DNA of 64,000 bases from Mucilaginibacter sp. OK098 (GCF_900142915.1 NZ_FRCM01000012.1:50193-114192); one strand, 5' to 3'. Shown: positions 1 to 8,170, counted from the stretch's first letter. Program-made: numbers and translations. The notes: generated from the letters alone by a model not told the origin.

Positions 1-445
1 GTTCAGGGTTTATAGCATACACCTGCAGTCTATTCGGTTTGATCCTGAAGATTATAAGTATTTGAACAGCATAGCCAAGCAGGGCAAGGCAGAAGGCTCA
101 TCAGCCCGCAGGCTGGGAGGCAAATTAAAAATCGCCTTTATAAAACGGAGCGACCAGGTGGTTAAAATAAAAGAACACGCGGCGCAGTGCCCATATCCAT
201 ATATTATATCCGGCGATTTTAATGATACCCCGGCATCATACGCCGTTAACCAAATGGCGAAAGGTTTAAAGAATGCCTTCCGTGAAGGCGGCGCCGGCTT
301 TGGCCGTACCTATAATGGTGATTTCCCAAATTACCAGATAGATTATATCATGGCAAGTCCGCAATTTGATGTGCGCAGCTACCAGATCATCGAAAAAAAG
401 CTCTCAGATCATTATCCGGTGCGGAGTGACCTGGTTCTTCGGTAA
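1..445 (+). CDS. Endonuclease/exonuclease/phosphatase family protein, C-terminal part
   Basis: The reading frame is open from base 2, so the gene starts before the window. The visible part covers the end of an EEP fold: an N-x-H-type strand near the left edge (YSIHLQS), the GDFNDTP motif that carries metal-binding and catalytic Asp/Asn, IDYI, and the terminal SDHYPV motif with the catalytic Asp-His. These motifs mark a Mg-dependent phosphodiesterase of the DNase I-like superfamily; the substrate cannot be told from this part. The first possible internal start (TTG at 62) is not the true start, because the homologous sequence continues upstream. The gene runs convergently into the next one and is followed directly by a palindromic repeat. 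Confidence 0.85.
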   Translation, partial: FRVYSIHLQSIRFDPEDYKYLNSIAKQGKAEGSSARRLGGKLKIAFIKRSDQVVKIKEHAAQCPYPYIISGDFNDTPASYAVNQMAKGLKNAFREGGAGFGRTYNGDFPNYQIDYIMASPQFDVRSYQIIEKKLSDHYPVRSDLVLR

Positions 446-606
446 TCATTGGTCATTTGGCATTAGTCATTTGTGGGGTAGTTTGCTAATGATAATCATT
501 GGTCATTGTGTCATTAGTCATTTGTGGGGTAGTTTGATAATGATGGTCATTGCCAAAGTTTGTCCTTTCAGATAATTCACCAATGACTAATGCCAAATGA
601 CCAATG
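441..606. repeat. Word-palindrome with perfect 25-bp arms plus 51-bp direct repeat
   Basis: Bases 447-471 are the exact reverse complement of 582-606. Within the left side, a unit of about 51 bases is repeated (from about 444 and 495), including an exact 25-base repeat at 461-485 and 512-536. The words are variants of CATTGGTCATT and CATTAGTCATT. It lies between two convergent genes and begins at the stop codon of the left one, so it could act as a two-way terminator or be a non-autonomous element. Confidence 0.9.
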
Positions 607-612
607 CCTAAC

Positions 613-1095
613 CTACTTCTTCACCTCTTCTTTTATCGCTCTTAAAAATTCGTTTGCATGTTGCGAGCCGATAATATAGATAAGGCCATCCCTGTCGGTT
701 AGGTGGATAGCGTCATTACCGGCGGTGTAAAAACGGATGGTTCCTTTTGTGTGCAGGTTGTACACCGGGTTATTAAATAAATACCTGCTGTATACGCCTT
801 TTTCTGCTTTAACAATGCTGTTAAGGTCTATTTTTACCAGGCGGGTTGTCCATAACCCGTTTAGTAAAATGCTTTTATTTTCAATCCGGGTACGAAAATG
901 GAGCAAAAAACCCATTATAATTGAAATGATGATAATAGCAAAGCCAACTACGATCAGCAGGTTGCCATTGCGTTCGCGCTCATCGGTAAAAAAATAAGCC
1001 GCAAAGCAAAACATAGCTAAAACCAGGCGAATGGTAATTGGAATAAATTCCCTGCCGAGGTATTGTTTTTCAATAAAAGCCGGTTTATCGCTCAT
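613..1095 (-). CDS. Small two-segment membrane protein with PH-like tail, unknown function
   Basis: A 160-residue protein that I do not recognise. It has a short N-terminus, two hydrophobic segments close together (about residues 20-37 and 45-67), then a soluble C-terminal half rich in beta-strand pattern (RIENKSILLNG, GTIRFYTAGNDAIHLTD). That layout of two membrane helices followed by a small beta domain resembles bacterial PH-like membrane proteins, but this is only a pattern match. The start is ATG. It is convergent with the gene on its left and shares a strand with tilS, separated by a word-repeat region, so co-transcription with tilS is possible. Codon use and length support a real gene. 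Confidence 0.7.
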   Translation of the reverse strand: MSDKPAFIEKQYLGREFIPITIRLVLAMFCFAAYFFTDERERNGNLLIVVGFAIIIISIIMGFLLHFRTRIENKSILLNGLWTTRLVKIDLNSIVKAEKGVYSRYLFNNPVYNLHTKGTIRFYTAGNDAIHLTDRDGLIYIIGSQHANEFLRAIKEEVKK

Positions 1096-1099
1096 TTTG

Positions 1100-1240
1100 A
1101 TTTGAAGATTTGGTGATTTGAAGATAAAACAATTTGAAAATTTGTTGATTTGAAAATTTGAAGATTAGTGATCACTCAACCTGGTCCTTCAAATTAGTGC
1201 ATTTTCAAATCTCCAAATCATCACATCTTCAAATTCGTTA
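1100..1240. repeat. Word-palindrome of GATTTGAAGATTTGG type, running into the end of tilS
   Basis: The left part is made of reiterated words such as GATTTGAAGATTTGG and AATTTGAAAATTTG; the right part (about 1205-1240) carries the reverse-complement words (TTTTCAAATCTCCAAATC). Arms are imperfect. The right arm overlaps the last six or so codons of tilS, so the repeat supplies the C-terminus of that protein. Confidence 0.8.
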
Positions 1241-2561
1241 ATTCGAATATAGTTACTTTTTTAGTGTTATCGGTAACTTTGTAACGATCATCAGAACGGT
1301 ATCCGCCAATCCATATTATCCCGCCGTTACCATTTATTACCAATGGGATCTCATCTTTTTGGTGCAGGGGAACTTTCTGATCTATAAAAAAATCGCTCAC
1401 CTTTTTGCGGCCCTTCATCCCAAAGGGGAAGAAATAGTCGCCCGTTTTCCACCGGCGCAAAGTTAACGGATATATCAACAAATCAGCATCGACAGAAACT
1501 GCCATCGGATTGTTTTTTACAATAAGCGGACTATCATCATGCAAAATTTGCAGCTTATAGCTCCCGTAGTTAATTGTATGGTCGTTTAAATTTATTTGTA
1601 CTTCCTGTTGAACTTCAATCCTTTTTTTTGTTACGATGAGTTTCTCCCTGTCAAGTATCAGCCTGAATTCTCCTGTTTCAAAAACCCTGCCCGGGTGTTT
1701 GTCTAAGGCAGAGATCAGGTCATTAATAAGCGTTTCGTTAACACCATACTCCTGTAACAGGTTAAAAAGCAGCAGGTGTTGGGGATGCAGTTCTTTAAGC
1801 TCTTTTAGTAAAATATGGATCTCATCCCCGTGAGGGATAAAAAGCTTGTCTTTCAATTCGGTTATTCTTTGCGCCAACAATAATTCCAGTTCGCGAAAGT
1901 GGTTAAGGTTGCTTTCAAAGGTGCGCTCAAGGTCGGGGTTTAGCTCTTTTAACTTTGGGATAACCTCTAACCGTAATTTATTACGGGCATATTTTACCGA
2001 AGTATTTGAACTGTCTTCGCGGTATGTTATCTGTACTTCTTCAATAAGATGCCGGATCTCATCCCGGTTTAAGAATAACATAGGGCGCACCAGCAATCCG
2101 TTTTTCGGCAAAATACCATGCAGGCCGGCAATGCCCGTACCACGGGTAAGGTTTAACAATATTGTTTCAATTGCATCGTTTTGGTGGTGCGCAAGCGCAA
2201 TAACAGAATAACCAGCTTGCTGCCTTACCTGTTCAAACCATTGGTAACGTAACGTGCGCGCAGCCATTTGGGTTGAAACTTTATTATCGGCAACATGTTT
2301 TAAAGTATCAAAACGGATGGTGTGGAAAGGTACATCAAGTTGCTGGGCCAGCTGGTGGCAAAATTGCTCGTCGCTGGTTGATTCATCACCGCGAAGCTGG
2401 AAATTACAATGCGCTATGCCAAAATTAAAACCTGCTGCCTTAAGTAAATGAACCATAACAACAGAATCCATACCCCCGCTAACTGCAGCAAGTATTTTAC
2501 TGCCCTGATTAAAAAGGTTATTTTGCTCAATAAAATCAACGAAATTTTTAACCGGCAGCAT
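1221..2561 (-). CDS. tilS: tRNA(Ile)-lysidine synthase TilS
   Basis: TilS attaches lysine to C34 of the CAU-anticodon tRNA-Ile, changing its reading from AUG to AUA; it is normally essential. The ATP-pyrophosphatase P-loop SGGMDS is at residues 28-33, followed by HCNFQLRGDES and the AHHQNDAIETILLNL block typical of the N-type PP-loop family. The C-terminal third (RRWKTGDYFFPFGMKGRKKVSDFFID) is the TilS tRNA-binding domain. Length 446 residues fits the family. The last residues (TNLKM) are encoded by a repeat arm. A TAATTTTG-like -7 box lies only 4 bases before the ATG. The gene is divergent from the OstA-like gene. Confidence 0.97.
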   Translation of the reverse strand: MLPVKNFVDFIEQNNLFNQGSKILAAVSGGMDSVVMVHLLKAAGFNFGIAHCNFQLRGDESTSDEQFCHQLAQQLDVPFHTIRFDTLKHVADNKVSTQMAARTLRYQWFEQVRQQAGYSVIALAHHQNDAIETILLNLTRGTGIAGLHGILPKNGLLVRPMLFLNRDEIRHLIEEVQITYREDSSNTSVKYARNKLRLEVIPKLKELNPDLERTFESNLNHFRELELLLAQRITELKDKLFIPHGDEIHILLKELKELHPQHLLLFNLLQEYGVNETLINDLISALDKHPGRVFETGEFRLILDREKLIVTKKRIEVQQEVQINLNDHTINYGSYKLQILHDDSPLIVKNNPMAVSVDADLLIYPLTLRRWKTGDYFFPFGMKGRKKVSDFFIDQKVPLHQKDEIPLVINGNGGIIWIGGYRSDDRYKVTDNTKKVTIFELTNLKM

Positions 2562-2611
2562 CCGTCAAAATTATTAATTTAAAACCCCAACAAAAAACTA
2601 ATTTTGCCAAC
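2562..2611. promoter_or_regulatory. Divergent promoter region with -7 boxes close to both start codons
   Basis: Two Bacteroidota-type -7 boxes (TAnnTTTG) face outward: 2566-2573 on the minus strand (read as TAATTTTG) ends 4 bases before the tilS ATG, and 2599-2606 (TAATTTTG) ends 5 bases before the GTG of the OstA-like gene. Neither has a clear TTTG at -33. If these boxes are used, both messages would be leaderless or nearly so. Confidence 0.4.
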
Positions 2612-5218
2612 GTGAGGAAATATGTTTTATCTGTTTTTTTATTACTGATTGCAGTGGCAGCTATGTGCCAGAAAAAATCGGTAGTTAACCTGATCAAATC
2701 AAAAGAAAGCTATGGTGTAAAAATTAATGGCAAGGATTTGGTGAAGGTTTACCAGGGCACATTCAGGCAGGATTTTTCGACCCTCACTTCTGATAGCGCC
2801 TACTTTTATGTGCAGGAGAATTTAGTTGATGCCTTTGGTCATGTGGTTATTAACCAGGGCGATACCTTAAACATTTATTCAGACAAGCTGCATTATGACG
2901 GTAACACAAAAATTGCCCTGCTTACCGATAATGTGAAGATGGTTGATAAGGATGCTGTATTAACCACTAATCATCTTAATTATAATACCGCAACGCGCAT
3001 AGGTACTTATGTAGATGGTGGCAAGCTGGTAAATAAAGACAATACGCTGCTGAGTAAAAACGGCTATTACTTTGCCTTTTCACACGATTCTTATTTCCGC
3101 TATGATGTATCGCTCACCACACCTGATGCGCTGATAAAAACCGATACCATGCGGTATAACACCAAAGATAAGATCTCTTATTTTTATGGGCCAACCCATA
3201 TTTACGGCATTAAAAAAGAGAAGGATAAAAAGGATAACGATACCCTATATACCGAGAACGGAACATATAACACGGTAGTTGAACAGGCCGCATTCGGAAA
3301 AAATAATTTGTATACGTCAGGAACAAAATCATTAAAAGGCGATAGCTTATTTTATGATAAGCTTAAGGGCTATGGCCGCGCGGTTAAGCATGTTACTTTT
3401 ACCGACAGGGAACAAAAAACTACCATAAAGGGCGATTTGGGTACTTACTATAAAGCCGAGGAACGGACCGTAATGACTCAGGACCCTTATATAATTATAG
3501 TTACCGAGCAAAAAGATACCACTAATGCCGACTCTGTAGCCAAAGCTGATTCTGTACGAAAAGCCGACTCTTTGTTTAGGATAAATCCTGAAAAAAATAA
3601 GAGTACAATGAACATGGCCAGGCTGATAATGCAAACCATCCCTGGTAAAACTGATTCTGTTGTTAATACCCGTAAATACAACCCGGCATTATTAAAGGAT
3701 GGTAAATCAAAAATTGATTCAGTACTTAAAAAATTGCCGGTTGATACAAATGCACTTCATAAAAAAATTGATTCCGTTATAAAGAAACCGCCTGTTGATA
3801 TGAAAAATATCAATTTAAAAACGGTGCAGGCGCAAATAATTCCGGGCAAATCAAAGGCTAAAGACACTAAGAAACAGGATAGCAGTCCACTGGTGCGCGG
3901 TCAGCCTAAAAATATAAAGGAACCCAGGGCAGTAAAGGACACCAGCCATATTAAACGCGATTCGGTTTATATGTCGGCAGACACTATCGAAACACAGATC
4001 CTGACTTACAAAGATCTGAAGATCTACCAGGAAAAACAGCGGTTGGCCCATATAAGGGATACCACGGCAAAGCCTAAAGCTAAAAAGCCCGATTCCAAAT
4101 TTTTAACAGGTCAGTTGGCGGGTGTACCCCTGGATACCACTTTCCACCACCGTGAATTTTTTGGAAAGCCAAAGCCCAAAGCTAAAAAGCCGCCGATAGT
4201 TATAAGCAAAAAACAACTGGCGGCTGATAGTGTGCGAAAAAAACGCCTTGACGATTCAATTACAATAGCCAAAAAACTGGAGCCTAGCGATACGGCAAGG
4301 ATAAGGATTGTTATTGCACACCATAACTTTAAGCTTTTTAAATCGGATATGCAGGCAAAATCCGACTCGATGTTTTATAGTAACAGCGATTCAACCATAC
4401 GTTGTTTTGTTAACCCCTTAATATGGACGGAGGGTTCGCAATTATCCGGCGATACTATTTATTTACAGATGAAGCATAAAAAGATGGATAACATGACTAT
4501 GTTTCCGCATGCCCTCATTGTAAATATTGAGAAGGGCGATTCCGTGCATTTTAACCAGATTGCCGGAAAAAAAATGCGCGGCTACTTTAAGGATGATAAG
4601 CTGCACCGAATGTTTATTGATGGCAATGCCGAGAGTATATATTTTGCACGCGACAGTGGAAAAACCGAAGTAAGCGGTATGGAACGCTCATTAAGTACCC
4701 GTATCCGTGTTGATTTTGAAAAGAACCAGGCCACCAATATTGGTTTTTACCTTAAGCCCGAACATAAATATACACCTATTGCTAAAGTAGTTGATGATGA
4801 TAAGATCTTAAAAGGCTTTATATGGAAACCAAAGGAAAGGCCGGTTTCAAAAGAATCTATCATACCATCATTCACTAAAAAGGCAGCAGCAAAAGCAGCA
4901 AAGGATAAGGCGAAAGCTGGTAAAGTCACGGATAAAAAACTGCCGGATGGAAAAACGGTAAAGGATAGCACCGGTAGCAGTCCGCCAAAACCGCCTGGTA
5001 TAAAAACCGTTAAGGATAGCCTGAATAAAATGCCTGCAAAATTACCGGGTATAAAAGCGGCTGCCGACAGCTTAAATAAGGCTCTTTCAAAATCGCCGCT
5101 TTTAAAAGCAGTAAAAGATAGTTTGTTAAAAACTACACCAACTAAGTTGCCAGCGGTTAAGGATAGTGTTGGGGTGAAGCCGGGAGTGGTTAAGAAGCCC
5201 GGGAACCCTAACAATTAG
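2612..5218 (+). CDS. OstA-like LPS-transport periplasmic protein with long Lys/Pro/Asp-rich inserts
   Basis: A secreted protein of 868 residues with an N-terminal signal peptide ending near residue 20 (AAMCQ). Residues about 25-300 are OstA/LptA-like: many short beta-strand units such as SDSAYFYVQEN, AFGHVVINQGDTLNIYSDKLHYDG and ALLTDNVKMVDKDAVLTTNHLNYN, the pattern seen in the bridge protein that carries lipopolysaccharide between membranes. About residues 300-560 are low-complexity and charged, with repeated DSV/KADS words. A second beta-rich part follows (about 565-730), and the last 140 residues are a Lys-Pro tail with repeated KDSLNK-type words. The start is GTG, with an in-frame hydrophobic signal right after it. 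It is much longer than typical LptA (about 185 residues). Confidence 0.85.
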   Translation: MRKYVLSVFLLLIAVAAMCQKKSVVNLIKSKESYGVKINGKDLVKVYQGTFRQDFSTLTSDSAYFYVQENLVDAFGHVVINQGDTLNIYSDKLHYDGNTKIALLTDNVKMVDKDAVLTTNHLNYNTATRIGTYVDGGKLVNKDNTLLSKNGYYFAFSHDSYFRYDVSLTTPDALIKTDTMRYNTKDKISYFYGPTHIYGIKKEKDKKDNDTLYTENGTYNTVVEQAAFGKNNLYTSGTKSLKGDSLFYDKLKGYGRAVKHVTFTDREQKTTIKGDLGTYYKAEERTVMTQDPYIIIVTEQKDTTNADSVAKADSVRKADSLFRINPEKNKSTMNMARLIMQTIPGKTDSVVNTRKYNPALLKDGKSKIDSVLKKLPVDTNALHKKIDSVIKKPPVDMKNINLKTVQAQIIPGKSKAKDTKKQDSSPLVRGQPKNIKEPRAVKDTSHIKRDSVYMSADTIETQILTYKDLKIYQEKQRLAHIRDTTAKPKAKKPDSKFLTGQLAGVPLDTTFHHREFFGKPKPKAKKPPIVISKKQLAADSVRKKRLDDSITIAKKLEPSDTARIRIVIAHHNFKLFKSDMQAKSDSMFYSNSDSTIRCFVNPLIWTEGSQLSGDTIYLQMKHKKMDNMTMFPHALIVNIEKGDSVHFNQIAGKKMRGYFKDDKLHRMFIDGNAESIYFARDSGKTEVSGMERSLSTRIRVDFEKNQATNIGFYLKPEHKYTPIAKVVDDDKILKGFIWKPKERPVSKESIIPSFTKKAAAKAAKDKAKAGKVTDKKLPDGKTVKDSTGSSPPKPPGIKTVKDSLNKMPAKLPGIKAAADSLNKALSKSPLLKAVKDSLLKTTPTKLPAVKDSVGVKPGVVKKPGNPNN

Positions 5219-5234
5219 AGCAACTCAAAAGCAA

Positions 5235-5420
5235 TTATGCGTTCTGAGTTTCCCGTTTATGAACGATATATGTTTTGCGGCAAAAAGTGCAGTAATACTT
5301 CCTGATCTCCAGGAAAAATAAAAATGTTTTAATAAACCAGCCTCTATGTTTTTTGCAGTTAAAATCTTCACCGCACGAAGGACAAAAATGTATGTAGTTT
5401 AATTTTATAATTGTTTTCAA
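5235..5420 (-). CDS. Small zinc-ribbon-like protein, unknown function
   Basis: A 61-residue product with two CxxC pairs (CPSCGEDF near residue 13 and CTFCRKTY near residue 44), the spacing expected of a small zinc ribbon, plus aromatic residues between them. I do not recognise the family. No ATG is in frame; the best start is TTG at 5420, with AGGA-like bases upstream. The open frame also reads sensibly for about 16 residues before that TTG without any start codon, so this may be the remains of a longer, partly decayed gene. It is convergent with the OstA-like gene, 16 bases from its stop. Confidence 0.45.
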   Translation of the reverse strand: MKTIIKLNYIHFCPSCGEDFNCKKHRGWFIKTFLFFLEIRKYYCTFCRKTYIVHKRETQNA

Positions 5421-5432
5421 GAATAGGTATTT

Positions 5433-5454
5433 TCCTGTTTTACGGAAAACAGGA
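5433..5454. terminator. Small perfect hairpin of unclear role
   Basis: Arms of 9 bases (TCCTGTTTT and AAAACAGGA) around a 4-base loop, just before the TTG start of the small zinc-ribbon gene on the minus strand. It could be the end of the transcript that comes from the tautomerase gene, which is on the same strand. Confidence 0.4.
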
Positions 5455-5575
5455 GCGGGTGGTTTCCATAATTTTAATATTTAAGGAAAATAATTCACCT
5501 TGTCATATCACGTATCCGATTTAAAACCTGCGCCTAACCAGGGTTACCGCCGAAATACAGGAAATCGCACTAAAA

Positions 5576-5971
5576 TCAACCGGTACTTTTATGGATCATC
5601 TGTGCTTTACCTTGCCCGAAAGACCAATTTTCCCATGGGATTTCATTTAGTATAATAAACACATCATTGATATTGACCGCTGCACCGGCCGCAATTTTTT
5701 GAGCGATGGAGGCATAAAGTGCCTGCTTCATTTCTTTGGTGCGGCTCAAAGCGCATGTAATATAAATGTATACCATTTGATCAGTATGAGGAATGTCCAG
5801 GTAACTATCTGAATGGATAAGGTGTCCGTCACTTAAAATATTGATCACCTGGAAATAGTCCTTCTCCGGGACATTAAAAATAGCTACCAGGCTTTCCTGG
5901 ATAGATACGGAGATAGTTTTCTTTTGTGCAGATGTAAAAGTAGCGGGCAGGTAGATTTGTACAAATGGCAT
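5576..5971 (-). CDS. Tautomerase family protein
   Basis: A 131-residue protein starting MPFVQIYLP: after Met removal, the N-terminal Pro is the catalytic base of the tautomerase (4-oxalocrotonate tautomerase/MIF) superfamily. The C-terminal block WENWSFGQGKAQ is typical of the longer, fused-subunit tautomerases, in which two beta-alpha-beta units occupy one chain. The substrate is unknown; such enzymes often act on keto-enol substrates, and many are of unassigned physiological role. ATG start; single-gene unit. The 200 bases on its left carry only AT-rich sequence. Confidence 0.85.
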   Translation of the reverse strand: MPFVQIYLPATFTSAQKKTISVSIQESLVAIFNVPEKDYFQVINILSDGHLIHSDSYLDIPHTDQMVYIYITCALSRTKEMKQALYASIAQKIAAGAAVNINDVFIILNEIPWENWSFGQGKAQMIHKSTG

Positions 5972-6110
5972 ATGGCGGCGGATTATTTTTTTATTTAGTG
6001 AATAACAAATTTGAATAAATTAAGTTTAGCGTTAAAGGTGAAAAAGAGATCCCCATCTATGAAAAATCAGAATGATAGATTATAAACCCTATCAACTGAA
6101 AAATTTCCGT

Positions 6111-6118
6111 TAAATTTG
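6111..6118 (+). promoter_or_regulatory. -7 promoter box for the RelE-type module
   Basis: TAAATTTG matches the TAnnTTTG consensus, 69 bases before the antitoxin ATG. No clear -33 TTTG is seen at the right distance. Confidence 0.3.
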
Positions 6119-6187
6119 TTATTACGATATGGTGCAAATATTTATTTATAATTTGCCGATACCAATAAACCATTGAGGAGTAATGCA

Positions 6188-6394
6188 ATGAAAATAATAT
6201 TAGAGATAAAAGACGAAAAAGCGCCATTTATATTGGAAGTACTAAGAAACTTCAAAGATGTAAAGGCTACCCCATTATCAAATTACAAAGCTGATGTGCT
6301 TGAGGGAATAAAGGAGGCAGTTGAAGAAGTAAACCTGATTAAACAAGGTAAATTAAAAGGAATACCCGCAAGAGAACTGCTGAATGAGTTATGA
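6188..6394 (+). CDS. Putative antitoxin of a RelE/ParE-type module
   Basis: A 68-residue protein beginning MKIILEIKDEKAPFILEVLRNF. It is small, acidic and charged and sits directly in front of a RelE-like toxin, so it is called antitoxin by position; the family is common beside RelE in Bacteroidota. I chose ATG at 6188, not the upstream TTG, because a clear Shine-Dalgarno sequence (GAGGAG, 6175-6180) sits 7 bases before it. Such a site is rare in this genome and hints that the module came from elsewhere. The coding region overlaps the toxin start by 11 bases, so the two are translationally coupled. Confidence 0.75.
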   Translation: MKIILEIKDEKAPFILEVLRNFKDVKATPLSNYKADVLEGIKEAVEEVNLIKQGKLKGIPARELLNEL

Positions 6395-6713
6395 TATAAT
6401 TGCTACCCCACGCTTTAAACGTGATATAAAGAAGCTTGCAAAAAAGTATTTGTCTATAAAGAACGAGTATACTTTACTAATTAACGAGCTGGAGAAAGAC
6501 CCGCAGCAAGGCATTTCACTAGGCAATAATTGTTATAAAATACGAATTTCCATCGCCTCGAAAGGGAAAGGTAAATCGGGCGGAGCAAGAGTAATAACAC
6601 ATATCGTAATTAAGGAAAAAATTGTTTTCTTATTAACGATTTACGATAAGGCCGAAAAGGAAAACATAACAGAAAAAGAACTTAACGAACTACTCGGCCA
6701 ATTGTCTGACTAA
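6384..6713 (+). CDS. RelE/ParE-type toxin (mRNA interferase-like)
   Basis: A 109-residue basic protein with the RelE/ParE pattern: MSYDIIATPRFKRDIKKLAKKY at the start (strand then helix), then LEKDPQQGISLGNNCYKIRI, ITHIVIKEKIVFLLTIYDKAEKENI. RelE toxins cut mRNA at the ribosome; ParE members attack gyrase. The family cannot be decided here, but the KIRI and IYDKAEK elements lean towards RelE/HigB. It starts inside the antitoxin gene, which is the usual order and coupling of a type II module. Nothing suggests truncation. Confidence 0.8.
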   Translation: MSYDIIATPRFKRDIKKLAKKYLSIKNEYTLLINELEKDPQQGISLGNNCYKIRISIASKGKGKSGGARVITHIVIKEKIVFLLTIYDKAEKENITEKELNELLGQLSD

Positions 6714-6722
6714 GTAAAAAAC

Positions 6723-7301
6723 TTACACTCTCCCCAAAAACTCCACCAACTTTTCCATTGCCTTTGCCCTGTGGCTAATCTTGTTTTTTTCATCCAGGCT
6801 CATTTCTGCAAAAGTTACATTGTAGCCATCGGGCTGAAATATAGGATCATATCCAAAACCTTCGTTGCCTGAACGTTCATGGCGGATAGCACCTTCAACG
6901 GTACCCTCAAAAAAGTGCTCCTCATCATTCCATATCAGGGAAATCACCGTACGAAAACGTGCTTTGCGATTTGTTTGATCCTGCAGTCCTTTAAGCACCT
7001 TATCAATATTATTTGCGTGATTGCCATGCTCACCTGCATATCTTGCCGAATAAACACCGGGTTCGCCGTTTAAAGCATCAATTTCAAGTCCGCTGTCATC
7101 ACCAAAGCAGTCCAGCTTATATTTATCACGGATATAACGGCTTTTTATAGATGCATTTTCACGGAAGGTTAACCCCGTTTCGGCAATATCATCAAAGCAG
7201 CCAATATCATCAAGGCTTAATAATTTTATTTGCCCATCAATTTTGGCAGAAACTTCCTGCAGTTTGTGGGTATTATTTGTTGCAAAAACTAATTGGTGCA
7301 T
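6723..7301 (-). CDS. rdgB: Non-canonical purine NTP pyrophosphatase RdgB/HAM1
   Basis: Hydrolyses dITP, ITP and XTP to monophosphates and so keeps deaminated purines out of DNA and RNA. The signature TNNTHK (residues 8-13), the acidic block FGDDSGLEIDALNGEPGVYSARYAG and the C-terminal SHRAKAM are all present, at the standard length of 192 residues. It lies 4 bases after the upstream HolD-like gene on the same strand, so the two form an operon. The C-terminus runs to within 10 bases of the convergent toxin gene. Confidence 0.97.
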   Translation of the reverse strand: MHQLVFATNNTHKLQEVSAKIDGQIKLLSLDDIGCFDDIAETGLTFRENASIKSRYIRDKYKLDCFGDDSGLEIDALNGEPGVYSARYAGEHGNHANNIDKVLKGLQDQTNRKARFRTVISLIWNDEEHFFEGTVEGAIRHERSGNEGFGYDPIFQPDGYNVTFAEMSLDEKNKISHRAKAMEKLVEFLGRV

Positions 7302-7305
7302 GCTG

Positions 7306-7863
7306 TTATAATTGTTTCATTTGCTCCCAAAACACCTTTTTGTTTTCAACGCTCTCCATCATCTCGTCAAAGCTAAAAGTTAACAGCACCTGACAGCCAT
7401 TTAATTGCGATGGTTTATTTAGCTCAAATGCTTCAATGCTTGCAGGCAGGCTGCCTTTGCCGAGTAAGAGTAGTTTTTGGGGTTTAAAAAAATCGGACAG
7501 CGTATTAAATTCAGCATCTAAATATTTTGCCCGGTTAAAAATAGCCACGTCATCCCGGCTAAAACCTAAGCGGGTAAGCGTACTTTCTAAAGCAGCAAGG
7601 TGTTTATCGTGCATCGTGTCATGCTCAGGGTAATGAACAATAACCAGGAAATTCTTTTTATGCCCGCCTAAATAATTAAAGCTAAGGGGCTGCGGTTCGG
7701 CTATAGCAATGGTGGGCACAGGCGCATATTCCTGTTCAGGTTCAGCAAGAATGTTATCCTGTTTGGGCACAGCCGGTGTGCTGTATGTTAATTTATCTTT
7801 ATCAAGCAGGTAAATATCGTCCTGCATAATAAAGCTAAAAGCTATAGGGTTTTCTATATTCAT
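7306..7863 (-). CDS. Conserved protein with HolD-like (DNA polymerase III psi) C-terminal pattern
   Basis: A 185-residue protein. Residues 1-60 look like a disordered, Pro/Glu-rich segment. From about residue 70 the order of elements resembles E. coli HolD: a strand VIVHYP, a helix LAALESTLTRLG, then DVAIFN, then KLLLLGKGSLP, QLNGCQVLLTFSFDEMMES and a final KKVFWEQMKQL. HolD has matching elements ending in a Trp-containing helix. This is my own reading by eye, not a database match, and the similarity is remote. It is co-transcribed with rdgB. If it is not HolD-like, it is simply a conserved hypothetical protein. Confidence 0.6.
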   Translation of the reverse strand: MNIENPIAFSFIMQDDIYLLDKDKLTYSTPAVPKQDNILAEPEQEYAPVPTIAIAEPQPLSFNYLGGHKKNFLVIVHYPEHDTMHDKHLAALESTLTRLGFSRDDVAIFNRAKYLDAEFNTLSDFFKPQKLLLLGKGSLPASIEAFELNKPSQLNGCQVLLTFSFDEMMESVENKKVFWEQMKQL

Positions 7864-8170
7864 TTTTCAGTTATCGGTGCTCAAATCTCAGCGTGCTTTG
7901 CGTATCTCTTTGTGATCTCTGCGGTAAAAAATCCACAGCAAAGAACACCAGGAATACTCAAAGCCCACGAAGCATAGTATGGTATTTAACAAATTTTAAC
8001 CAAAAGTAGTTAAACAGTTTGAAGCATTATCGGCATATTCGCACAATTATATTCGTTTTCAATTAATTGCCGTTATTTATACCGTCGGAATTCATAAATT
8101 TTACCGAAATTCGAAGGTTTTTAACCCCGCTTAAAATTGCGGATAGTTTAGATTAGCACATACAAGGTAC
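7864..8170. repeat. Intergenic region with word repeat of TTTGCGTATCTCTTTGTG type
   Basis: About 7888-7973 hold words like GCGTGCTTTGCGTATC and CTTTGTGATCTCTGCGG, followed by complementary-looking words (AAAGAACACCAGG, ACTCAAAGCCCACGAAGC), so it is another imperfect forward/reverse arm pair. It lies between divergent genes. The rest of the region is AT-rich with no clear gene or promoter. Confidence 0.55.

Noticed and set aside
441..545. CRISPR-like short repeat array
   Set aside because: Only two units with no unique spacers, no cas genes anywhere in the window, and the repeated unit is part of a larger inverted repeat.
4747..5214. 155-codon ORF on the minus strand under the OstA-like tail
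   Set aside because: It lies entirely inside the Lys/Pro-rich coding repeats of the plus-strand gene, and its composition is what the reverse of such repeats gives.
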